This document shows positions 1 to 5,684 of a DNA stretch of 5,684 nucleotides, in pieces; position 1 is the first letter of the stretch, and the number at the start of each line of letters is the position of its first letter. A program made the translations under genes and the position numbers. The stretch spans positions 1-5,684 of the forward strand of contig DRLE01000215.1 in NCBI GenBank assembly GCA_011051475.1. Reading direction: 5' to 3'. Under the pieces are notes generated by a model, which worked only from the letters and a program-made list of their open reading frames with translations, did not search any database and was not told where the DNA came from. This DNA is from Gammaproteobacteria bacterium. GTDB taxonomy: Bacteria > Pseudomonadota > Gammaproteobacteria > SZUA-229.

Positions 1-37
1 ATTTGAATGGTCTGGATGCGCGCAAATAAAAAGCTTT

Positions 38-145
38 TTTTAACCACAGAGGACACAGAGGAACACAGAGAAAAGCTTTTGTTTTATTGCGCCTGCGGCG
101 CATATATAAAAACTCTGTGAACCTCTGTGTCCTCTGTGGTTAAAA
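38..145. repeat. Imperfect inverted repeat with 33-nt arms built of CACAGAGGA units
   Basis: The arm at 38-70 is the reverse complement of the arm at 113-145 at 31 of 33 positions; the two mismatches are at 62-63 against 120-121. Each arm holds about three tandem copies of the 9-nt unit CACAGAGGA (45-53, 54-62 and an incomplete one at 64-71 on the left). The 42-nt loop contains a small perfect stem (TGCGCC at 88-93, GGCGCA at 97-102) and the palindrome AAAAGCTTTT (71-80). A 12-bp palindrome, AAAAAGCTTTTT, sits just outside at 28-39. Repeats beginning ACCACAGAGGACACAGAGG are, from general knowledge, a dispersed noncoding family in many environmental bacterial genomes; that identity is recalled, not searched. 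Read on the minus strand, a T5 run follows the stem after 5 nt, so it could also weaken transcription past def, but it is not a textbook terminator. Confidence 0.9.
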
Positions 146-172
146 GAAAATCTCTCCACACCAACAAGCCCG

Positions 173-688
173 TCAAAGCACCGCGCGTGCTTCTTCGCGC
201 TGTTTCTTTTTCAGTTTCTTGCGCACGCGCTGCTGCTTGAGGGGCGAGAGGTAATCCACAAACAGCTTGCCCTTGAGGTGGTCGATTTCGTGCTGTATGC
301 ACACCGCCAGCAGGCCGTCGGCTTCCAGGGTGAATTCCCTGCCGTCACGATCCAGCGCCTTTACCGTGACTTTTTCCGCACGCTCGACGGTTTCGTAGAT
401 ATCCGGCACCGACAGACAGCCCTCATCACAGCGCTCGGTGCCTTCCTCGGCCATTATCTGCGGATTGATCAGACACAGGGGCTGGTCTTTTTCCTCGGAG
501 ACATCAATCACCACTACCTGCTTATGCACATTGACCTGGGTAGCGGCCAGGCCGATACCGGGCGCCAGATACATGGTTTCGAACATATCATCGACCAGCT
601 GGCGAATGCTGTCATCCACGTTTTCCACCGGCTTTGCCACGGTGCGCAGGCGTTTGTCAGGGTAATGTAATATATCCAGTACGGCCAT
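173..688 (-). CDS. def: Peptide deformylase
   Basis: Metal-dependent hydrolase that removes the N-formyl group from the initiator methionine of nascent proteins, acting in the cytoplasm at the ribosome exit. The 171-aa product has the usual length (E. coli 169 aa) and all three family motifs: GIGLAATQ (residues 44-51), EGCLSVP (89-95) and QHEIDH (132-137). The metal ligands are Cys91, His133 and His137, and the catalytic Glu is Glu134, matching E. coli Cys90, His132, His136 and Glu133 with a one-residue numbering shift for Met1. The C-terminus is lysine/arginine rich (residues 151-168). The start at 688 gives the conserved N-terminus MAVLDILHYPDKRLR. A Shine-Dalgarno-like CAGGA (701-705 on the complement) lies 12 nt upstream, rather far. 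The gene is divergent from the tsaP-like gene. The usual partner fmt does not start within the 172 bp seen downstream; a repeat lies there instead. Confidence 0.98.
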   Translation of the reverse strand: MAVLDILHYPDKRLRTVAKPVENVDDSIRQLVDDMFETMYLAPGIGLAATQVNVHKQVVVIDVSEEKDQPLCLINPQIMAEEGTERCDEGCLSVPDIYETVERAEKVTVKALDRDGREFTLEADGLLAVCIQHEIDHLKGKLFVDYLSPLKQQRVRKKLKKKQREEARAVL

Positions 689-751
689 AGGAATGAATGA
701 TCCTGAAATTTAATGGAAAATTGCTGTAATCGGTATCTAAGTCGTTATTTC

Positions 752-760
752 TGCTACACT
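752..760 (+). promoter_or_regulatory. Possible extended -10 promoter element (upstream of the two)
   Basis: TGCTACACT fits an extended -10 (TGn followed by TACACT, 4 of 6 to TATAAT) on the plus strand. No convincing -35 is present at 16-18 nt spacing. A transcript would start near 766-768. It could be a second promoter for the tsaP-like gene or chance in AT-rich spacer DNA. Confidence 0.3.
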
Positions 761-816
761 CAGATAAACATGGCTAAAGTATTTGAAATTTTCCGCAAGT
801 TTCGTTACTAAGCCCT

Positions 817-825
817 TGATATAAT
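817..825 (+). promoter_or_regulatory. Extended -10 promoter for the tsaP-like gene
   Basis: TGATATAAT is a TG motif, one base, then a perfect TATAAT hexamer (820-825). Extended -10 promoters do not need a good -35, and none is seen at 16-18 nt upstream. The expected start is near 832, giving a leader of roughly 68 nt before the ATG at 900. It probably drives tsaP and possibly dprA. No equally convincing promoter for def was found on the opposite strand of the 689-899 spacer. Confidence 0.6.
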
Positions 826-899
826 AATAAAACTCCCGACTGCGAGTAAACAACCGGCATTCAAACACCGCCCGTAAAAATCAGGGAATAAAAACAAAA

Positions 900-2084
900 A
901 TGAATAACGCGAACACCTTCACATCACGTACTTTTAGTCGACGTATTGTACCCTTTTTCATGCTTTCAGGGCTACTGGCGCTTACTGCCGCCTGCAGTTC
1001 ATCCGAACCGCGCCCGGTCGCCGTCGAGGAGCCTTCCGAACCGGTAACCATTGCCAGCACTGAAAAGGCGCCGGAGAAGAAAATTCGCGTAAAGGCCGAG
1101 CGTCCACTGCAGTACACGGTGAAAAAAGGCGACACCCTCTGGGGAATTGCCAGCCTGTTTCTGCATGACCCGTGGTACTGGCCTGAAATCTGGCAGAACA
1201 ACCCGCAGGTAAAAAACCCTCATCTGATATTCCCCGGTGATGTGCTGACCCTGGTCTATATTGATGGCCAGCCGCGCATCCTGGTCAATGATGCCAAGCA
1301 CAGGTCTGTAGCTAAAACCGCTAACGGCATGCCCGTTGTAAAACTCAGCCCCAGTATCCGCACCACCCCTCTGGAAGCCAGTATTCCCTCCATTCCCGGT
1401 GATGCTATCCGCCAGTTTCTGAGCAAGCCGCGAGTACTGCCGAAAAAAGAACTGGAAGCTGCTCCCCGCATTATCGGCAGTGACAAGCGCCACCTGGTAC
1501 TGAGCACGGGTAACCGCGTCTATATTCGTGGCGAACTCGACAAGGAGCGTGTGCGCTTTTCCGTATTCCGCCCAGGCGACAAGCTGCTCGACCCCGAAAC
1601 CGATGAAGTACTCGGTTACGAGGCGAAATACGCCGGCAATGTACTCATCAAGGACTATGGCGACCCGGCCACCGGCGATATTACCTTCTCCGAACGTGAA
1701 ATGCTGATCGGCGACCGTCTGTTGCCGGAAGACCGCAGCAAGCTGGAAAACCTGTTCTTCCCGCATGTTCCTGATTTTGAGATAAAAGGGCAGATCATTT
1801 CCCTGTACGATGCCCTCTTCGGCGTAGCCCAGTACCAGATCGTCGTTCTCAACCGGGGCGAACGTGACGGCATGGAAGTCGGCCACCTGCTGGCCAGCTA
1901 CACCCAGGGGGAAACCGTTCGCGACCGTTTTGACAAGCGTCGCAGCAGACCGGTAAAACTGCCGAATGAGCGCAGCGGTCTGATCATGATATTCAAGACA
2001 TTCGATCGCGTCAGCTACGCCCTGGTGCTCGAATCCGATGAGGTTATTCACAACCACGACTACGTGCAGACACCCCGCCTTTAA
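900..2084 (+). CDS. tsaP: LysM-domain envelope protein, TsaP-like (type IV pilus secretin-associated)
   Basis: The 394-aa protein probably binds peptidoglycan in the periplasm and anchors or aligns the type IV pilus secretin, as described for TsaP of Neisseria and Myxococcus; Pseudomonas PA0020, also between def and dprA, is the positional match. An N-terminal export signal has basic residues Arg14-Arg15, a hydrophobic stretch (16-31) and then Cys32 in LTAACSSS, suggesting a lipoprotein, though Thr at -3 is not the preferred residue. A Pro/Glu-rich linker (36-68) leads to a LysM domain (about 71-120: YTVKKGDTLWGIA, then NPHLIFPGDVLTL). The C-terminal part (about 310-392) resembles the FlgT-C-like region of TsaP (VVLNRGERDGMEVGHLLA, SYALVLESDEV). 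The start at 900 is preceded by AGGGA (883-887), 12 nt away; Met21 is an internal alternative but would lose the basic n-region. Family assignment is strong for the LysM protein; the TsaP role rests on domain order and location. Confidence 0.8.
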   Translation: MNNANTFTSRTFSRRIVPFFMLSGLLALTAACSSSEPRPVAVEEPSEPVTIASTEKAPEKKIRVKAERPLQYTVKKGDTLWGIASLFLHDPWYWPEIWQNNPQVKNPHLIFPGDVLTLVYIDGQPRILVNDAKHRSVAKTANGMPVVKLSPSIRTTPLEASIPSIPGDAIRQFLSKPRVLPKKELEAAPRIIGSDKRHLVLSTGNRVYIRGELDKERVRFSVFRPGDKLLDPETDEVLGYEAKYAGNVLIKDYGDPATGDITFSEREMLIGDRLLPEDRSKLENLFFPHVPDFEIKGQIISLYDALFGVAQYQIVVLNRGERDGMEVGHLLASYTQGETVRDRFDKRRSRPVKLPNERSGLIMIFKTFDRVSYALVLESDEVIHNHDYVQTPRL

Positions 2085-2112
2085 CTGGCGAAAGCCCACC
2101 TGATAAAAGCGG

Positions 2113-2137
2113 CCTGATCATGTAATATTCAGGGATG
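2113..2137 (+). promoter_or_regulatory. Unusual translation start region of dprA
   Basis: The only in-frame start is ATG 2135-2137, because TAA lies at 2123-2125 and the codons between are TAT TCA GGG. The sole Shine-Dalgarno-like sequence, AGGG (2131-2134), touches the ATG with no spacing. CCTGA (2113-2117) and TCAGG (2129-2133) can form a 5-bp stem with an 11-nt loop that would cover it. This predicts weak initiation or coupling to translation from the upstream gene 50 bp away; the stem is short and may be chance. Confidence 0.35.
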
Positions 2138-3313
2138 AATAAAAACAGGACCCCCTCTGCACGGATCGCAGACAATACCGACAGACTCCAATACTGGCTC
2201 TACCTGCGCCACCTGCCCGGCGTGGGCAGTATTAGTGTGCAGAAACTGCTGCAGGCACTGGGCTCTGTCGAGGCCATATTTGGCGCCAGCCACAGCCAGC
2301 TTCATGCCCTTGGTCTGGACACCGCCACCTGCAGCGCCATTTGCGACAGACAGCTACCCGATATCAGCGCCGACCTGAACTGGCTGGGCCAGGACAACCA
2401 CCATATTATCCCGCTTGGCGACGACCGCTACCCGGCACAACTGAAAGACCTGACCGACCCGCCGATACTGCTTTACGTCAGAGGGGACCCGGATTACCTG
2501 GCGCAGGCACAACTGGCCATGGTCGGCAGCCGCAATCCGACTGCCGCCGGGCGCAATACCGCGAAGCAATTCGCCGCCTTTCTTTCAGGCAGGGGTATTA
2601 CCATCACCAGCGGCCTGGCCAGCGGTATCGACGGTGCCAGCCATGAAGGCGCCCTGCAGGGCATCGCCGGCACCATTGCCGTCGTCGCGCACGGCCTGGA
2701 TATCGTCTACCCGGCGCAGCACCAGCAACTGGCGCAGAAAATCACCGAAAACGGCGCCCTGGTATCGGAAATGCCGGTTGGCGTGGAACCCTTGCGCGGC
2801 CTGTTCCCCCGGCGCAACCGCATTATCAGCGCGCTGTCACTGGGCACCCTGGTGGTAGAAGCGGCGCGCAAAAGCGGCTCACTGATCACCGCGCAGTACG
2901 CGCTGGAGCAGAACCGCGAGGTTTTTGCCATCCCCGGATCCATTCACAACCCGATGGCGCGCGGTTGCCACCAGCTGATTCGCCAGGGCGCACGCCTGGT
3001 CGAAACCGCCGACGATATTCTGGAAGAACTCAGCCCGAAACTGGGTTTTCTGGCAGAAAAAACCGGCGATCTGCCGGGCGATTCGGACAAAAAAGCGGAG
3101 AAAAAGGCAAAACACCCACATCAGGCACTTGACCCGGATCACCAAAAACTGCTCAAATGCCTCGCCTATGAACCTGCCAGTATCGATGAGCTGGTCCTTC
3201 GCAGTCAGTTTAGCGCCGCAGAAGTCGCTTCCATGTTACTTATTCTGGAACTTGAGGGCATCATCGTCTGTCAGGATGGACGTTATACCTGCATTCAGAC
3301 AGCAACGCCCTAA
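2135..3313 (+). CDS. dprA: DNA-processing protein DprA (Smf)
   Basis: Cytoplasmic protein that binds incoming single-stranded DNA in natural transformation, protects it and loads RecA; it is also kept in species not known to be transformable. The 392-aa product has the three expected parts: an N-terminal helix-hairpin-helix/SAM-like region (about 20-75, LRHLPGVGSISVQKLL), the Rossmann-like core (about 85-300) and a C-terminal winged-helix domain (about 330-388). Core motifs are MVGSRNPTAAG (129-139), SGLASGIDGASHEGAL (159-174), FPRRNRIISALS (224-235), VEAARKSGSLITA (241-253) and PGS (268-270). The segment usually written GTGLD reads AHGLD (185-189) here, a mild variant. A Lys/Asp-rich linker (about 308-330) joins core and winged helix. 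It lies 50 bp after the tsaP-like gene and 62 bp before smg, all on one strand. It appears intact, with no frameshift. Confidence 0.96.
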   Translation: MNKNRTPSARIADNTDRLQYWLYLRHLPGVGSISVQKLLQALGSVEAIFGASHSQLHALGLDTATCSAICDRQLPDISADLNWLGQDNHHIIPLGDDRYPAQLKDLTDPPILLYVRGDPDYLAQAQLAMVGSRNPTAAGRNTAKQFAAFLSGRGITITSGLASGIDGASHEGALQGIAGTIAVVAHGLDIVYPAQHQQLAQKITENGALVSEMPVGVEPLRGLFPRRNRIISALSLGTLVVEAARKSGSLITAQYALEQNREVFAIPGSIHNPMARGCHQLIRQGARLVETADDILEELSPKLGFLAEKTGDLPGDSDKKAEKKAKHPHQALDPDHQKLLKCLAYEPASIDELVLRSQFSAAEVASMLLILELEGIIVCQDGRYTCIQTATP

Positions 3314-3316
3314 GCC

Positions 3317-3340
3317 CTGCCCGACATAGCGACCGGGCAG
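3317..3340 (+). terminator. Small hairpin between dprA and smg, possible weak terminator or attenuator
   Basis: CTGCCCG (3317-3323) and CGGGCAG (3334-3340) form a perfect 7-bp GC-rich stem with a 10-nt loop, starting 3 nt after the dprA stop. The bases that follow (TTACACATATTTATATA) are AT-rich but have no real T run, so it does not meet the usual rho-independent pattern. It may lower readthrough or stabilise the 3' end of the dprA message. Confidence 0.4.
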
Positions 3341-3375
3341 TTACACATATTTATATAGAGTACACAGGATCCCAA

Positions 3376-3870
3376 ATGATAGTTAAGCAATCCGTGGTTG
3401 ATGTTCTTATGTTTCTGTTCGAACGTTACCTTGGCGATGACGACATTAACGAAACCGTTCGCGTCAGTGTTGAACGCGAACGCATCCAGCCTCGGCTGGA
3501 AGAAATGGGCTTTCACAACCACGAAATCAATATGGCCTTTGACTGGCTCGATGATCTTGCCGACCTGCAGGACGACCGCCAGTTCGTGCCGGTCAAGCCG
3601 ACCAGCACCCGTATCTACAGCGACCAGGAGAAAAAACTCATCGGCCTGGAGAACATCGGTTTTCTGCTGTTCCTGGAACAGTCCGGCATACTCAGCGCCG
3701 AAACCCGCGAACTCATCCTCGACCGCGTTATCGCCCTGGGACAGCCGCTGGACCCCGAGCAGCTGAAATGGATTATCATGATTGTCCTGCACACCCAGCC
3801 CGGTGAAGAAAACGCCCTCGCCCTGATGGAAGACTTTATCTACGATGAGTCGCTTGACTATATCCAGTAA
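3376..3870 (+). CDS. smg: Smg family protein (DUF494)
   Basis: Conserved protein of unknown function found in Gamma- and Betaproteobacteria, typically beside dprA and topA as here. The 164-aa product is close to the usual size (E. coli 157 aa) and the whole length fits the family: VLMFLFERYL (10-19), LEEMGF (41-46), AFDWLDDLADLQ (54-65), RIYSDQE (79-85), GFLLFLEQSGIL (95-106), TRELILDRVIAL (110-121) and LKWIIMIVL (130-138). It is acidic, without a signal peptide or a clear membrane helix, so probably cytoplasmic. The start at 3376 is supported by AGGA (3366-3369) with 6-nt spacing, the best ribosome-binding site in the window. A few residues precede the point where E. coli Smg begins (MFDVLMYLFE), so the N-terminus is slightly longer. 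Context alone does not reveal its role. Confidence 0.95.
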   Translation: MIVKQSVVDVLMFLFERYLGDDDINETVRVSVERERIQPRLEEMGFHNHEINMAFDWLDDLADLQDDRQFVPVKPTSTRIYSDQEKKLIGLENIGFLLFLEQSGILSAETRELILDRVIALGQPLDPEQLKWIIMIVLHTQPGEENALALMEDFIYDESLDYIQ

Positions 3871-3875
3871 GCGTC

Positions 3876-3907
3876 TTTACTTGTCCACGTATACATTAAT
3901 ATATAAA
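3876..3907 (+). promoter_or_regulatory. Possible promoter for topA
   Basis: The smg-topA spacer (3871-3924) is AT-rich and holds -10-like hexamers TATATA (3900-3905) and TATAAA (3902-3907). Candidate -35 partners are TTTACT (3876-3881, 18 nt before TATATA) and TTGTCC (3881-3886, 15 nt before TATAAA); neither pair is ideal. topA is often separately and supercoiling-dependently transcribed, which makes a promoter here plausible. Confidence 0.35.
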
Positions 3908-3924
3908 GCGAACATACAGAGCGC

Positions 3925-5684
3925 ATGAGCAAAAATCTCGTTATCGTCGAATCACCGGCCAAGGCCAAGACCATTGAAAAATACCTGGGCAAGGATTTCA
4001 AGGTGCTGGCCTCCTATGGTCATGTGCGCGACCTGGTGCCCAAGGAAGGCGCGGTTGATACCGAGCACAACTTCGAAATGAAGTACCAGGTGATCGAGAA
4101 GAACCAGAAGCATGTCGACAAAATCATCAAGGCACTGAACAAGGCCGATACTCTGTATCTCGCGACTGACCAGGACCGCGAAGGGGAAGCCATATCCTGG
4201 CACCTTTACGAACTGCTGAAGGAAAAAGACCTGCTCAAGGACAAGCAGGTGCATCGTGTCGCCTTTAACGAAATCACCAAACGCGCCATCCAGGAAGCCA
4301 TCGACCACCCCGGCGAGCTGGCCGGCAACCTGATCGATGCGCAGCAGACCCGCCGCGCGCTCGACTACCTGGTGGGTTTCAACCTGTCGCCGCTGCTGTG
4401 GAAAAAGGTCCAGCGCGGGCTTTCCGCCGGCCGTGTGCAGAGCCCGGCGCTGCGCCTGATCGTCGAGCGCGAGGAAGCCATCGAAGCTTTCGAACCGCAG
4501 GAATACTGGACCATTGAAGCCGACGTCCAAAAGGACAAGTCGGCTTTTAGCGCCAAACTGAACACCCTGAACGGCGAGAAGATCAAGCAGTTCAGTATTA
4601 CCGACGATAAAACCGCCACCGCCGCGCGCGAAACCCTGCTGGCAAAGGCCAATGGCGAACTGACCGTCAACAAGGTCGAGAAAAAGGAGCGCAAGCGCAA
4701 CCCGTCGGCGCCGTTCACCACCTCCACCATGCAGCAGGAGGCGGCGCGCAAGCTGCGATTTTCCGCGCAGCGCACCATGCGCACGGCACAGAACCTGTAT
4801 GAAGGTATCGATATCGGCGGCGAAACCGTCGGTCTGATCACCTATATGCGTACCGACTCACTGCACCTGGCCGACGAGGCACTCGATGAAATCCGCGGCC
4901 TGATCGCCGAACGCTACGGCAAGAACAATCTGCCGGAAGCGCCGCGTGTATTCAAGAACAAATCGAAGAATGCACAGGAAGCGCATGAGGCCATCCGCCC
5001 GACCTCGGTACGCCACCAGCCGGAGGACATCAAGGATCACCTCACCCCCGACCAGTTCGCGCTCTACGAGCTGATCTGGAAGCGCACCATGGCCTGCCAG
5101 ATGATCCACGCCACCCTGAACACGGTCAGCATCGAGCTCGGCTGCGGCGAAGGTAACACCTTCCGCGCCAGTGGCTCCACCATCAAGTTCCCCGGCTTTA
5201 TGTCGGTGTATATGGAAGGCACCGACGAAGACAGCGAAAACAAGACCGATGACAGCAAGGAGAAAATGCTGCCCGAGCTGAAGGAAGGTGAGCGCGTCAA
5301 ACTGCTGGAGATTCGCAACGAACAGCACTTCACCGAGCCACCGCCGCGCTTTACCGAGGCCAGCCTGGTGAAAACCCTGGAAGAATACGGCATCGGCCGT
5401 CCTTCCACCTACGCCAGCATTATTTCCACCCTGGTCAACCGTGGCTATGTCGAGCTGGAAAGCCGGCGCTTTACACCCACCGATATCGGCCGTATCGTCA
5501 ATCGCTTTCTTACCGACTACTTCACCAAGTATGTCGATTACGAATTTACCGCCGAACTTGAGGACGAGCTCGACAGCATCGCCCGCGGCGAACACGACTG
5601 GGTACCGCTGCTGAAACAGTTCTGGTCACCGTTCAAGGAAACCGTCGATCACGTCGAGGAAAACGTCAGCCGCGCCGACGTCGC
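3925..5684 (+). CDS. topA: DNA topoisomerase I (type IA), N-terminal 586 residues, cut by window edge
   Basis: Type IA topoisomerase that relaxes negative supercoils by a transient 5'-phosphotyrosine nick, counteracting gyrase in the nucleoid. The TOPRIM domain is complete: LVIVESPAKAKTI with Glu9, and ATDQDREGEAISWHL with Asp82, Asp84 and Glu86 for Mg2+. It lacks the roughly 30-residue insertion that E. coli TopA carries before this motif. Next come QQTRRALDYLVGF (140-152), LSAGRVQSPALRL (166-178) and PFTTSTMQQEAARKL (263-277). The catalytic Tyr307 lies in GLITYMRTDS, with Arg309 following, equal to E. coli Tyr319 and Arg321. EAHEAIRPT (352-360) and YGIGRPSTYASII (488-500) complete the core. 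The reading frame stays open to the last base; family proteins run to about 750-870 residues, so the C-terminal zinc ribbons lie outside. The start gives MSKNLVIVESPAKAK; only a weak AGAG (3918-3921) precedes it. smg ends 54 bp upstream. Confidence 0.98.
   Translation, partial: MSKNLVIVESPAKAKTIEKYLGKDFKVLASYGHVRDLVPKEGAVDTEHNFEMKYQVIEKNQKHVDKIIKALNKADTLYLATDQDREGEAISWHLYELLKEKDLLKDKQVHRVAFNEITKRAIQEAIDHPGELAGNLIDAQQTRRALDYLVGFNLSPLLWKKVQRGLSAGRVQSPALRLIVEREEAIEAFEPQEYWTIEADVQKDKSAFSAKLNTLNGEKIKQFSITDDKTATAARETLLAKANGELTVNKVEKKERKRNPSAPFTTSTMQQEAARKLRFSAQRTMRTAQNLYEGIDIGGETVGLITYMRTDSLHLADEALDEIRGLIAERYGKNNLPEAPRVFKNKSKNAQEAHEAIRPTSVRHQPEDIKDHLTPDQFALYELIWKRTMACQMIHATLNTVSIELGCGEGNTFRASGSTIKFPGFMSVYMEGTDEDSENKTDDSKEKMLPELKEGERVKLLEIRNEQHFTEPPPRFTEASLVKTLEEYGIGRPSTYASIISTLVNRGYVELESRRFTPTDIGRIVNRFLTDYFTKYVDYEFTAELEDELDSIARGEHDWVPLLKQFWSPFKETVDHVEENVSRADV

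Noticed and set aside
3..29. Possible C-terminal tail of a plus-strand gene (LNGLDARK then TAA)
   Set aside because: Only eight codons are visible, too few to tell a real gene end from chance.
38..145. CRISPR-like or insertion-sequence end
   Set aside because: The 9-nt units lack spacers, there is no transposase, and the arms form a single hairpin, so neither a CRISPR array nor an insertion sequence is supported.
84..302. 72-codon minus-strand frame running through the end of def and the repeat
   Set aside because: Its tail (TTEDTEVHR) is the translation of the repeat and the rest is def in another frame.
278..670. 130-codon plus-strand frame opposite def
   Set aside because: It overlaps the def gene fully on the other strand, and def has all its catalytic motifs.
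999..2099. 366-codon open frame on the minus strand opposite the tsaP-like gene
   Set aside because: It is antisense to a recognisable LysM protein, shows no family motif, and arises from the codon bias of the true gene.
4858..5595. 245-codon open frame on the minus strand inside topA, with others at 3952-4530 and 4365-4841
   Set aside because: All lie opposite an uninterrupted topA frame with full family motifs; their translations look like antisense products and have no recognisable domain.
1..5684. A novel defence, mobile or biosynthetic system
   Set aside because: All sizeable coding frames belong to known conserved families in a common gene order, with no unexplained gene and no sign of horizontal transfer beyond the small repeat.

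Overview
The window is a chromosomal housekeeping segment from a gammaproteobacterium (or close relative). The evidence is the layout: def on the minus strand, divergent from a LysM-protein gene (tsaP-like), dprA, smg and topA on the plus strand. Smg (DUF494) is essentially restricted to Gamma- and Betaproteobacteria, and the def / LysM gene / dprA neighbourhood matches the one known from Pseudomonas (PA0019-PA0021). The Def and Smg proteins align closely with the E. coli proteins from memory. Genus and species cannot be told from this sequence.

Layout. Positions 1-172 lie downstream of def and hold a striking imperfect inverted repeat (38-145). Each arm is built from three copies of a 9-nt unit, CACAGAGGA. 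Peptide deformylase (def) runs leftward from 688 to 173. A 211-bp AT-rich divergent spacer (689-899) carries a good extended -10 promoter (817-825) reading toward tsaP. tsaP (900-2084) encodes a LysM-containing envelope protein. dprA (2135-3313) follows after 50 bp, smg (3376-3870) after 62 bp with a small hairpin between, and topA (from 3925) after 54 bp. topA is cut off by the window edge after 586 complete codons, so its C-terminal zinc-ribbon region is not visible.

How the genes work together. Def removes the formyl group from nascent proteins. The TsaP-like protein is expected to bind peptidoglycan and help anchor the type IV pilus secretin. DprA protects incoming single-stranded DNA and loads RecA on it during transformation. 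A secretin-anchoring protein next to dprA is functionally suggestive, because type IV pili take up DNA, but the two genes need not be co-regulated. TopA relaxes negative supercoils; Smg has no settled function. All plus-strand genes point the same way with short spacers, so at least partial co-transcription is likely.

No previously undescribed system is evident. The coding content is conserved and intact. The items most worth a second look are the dispersed-type inverted repeat beyond def, the odd translation start of dprA, and the small features in the two regulatory spacers.
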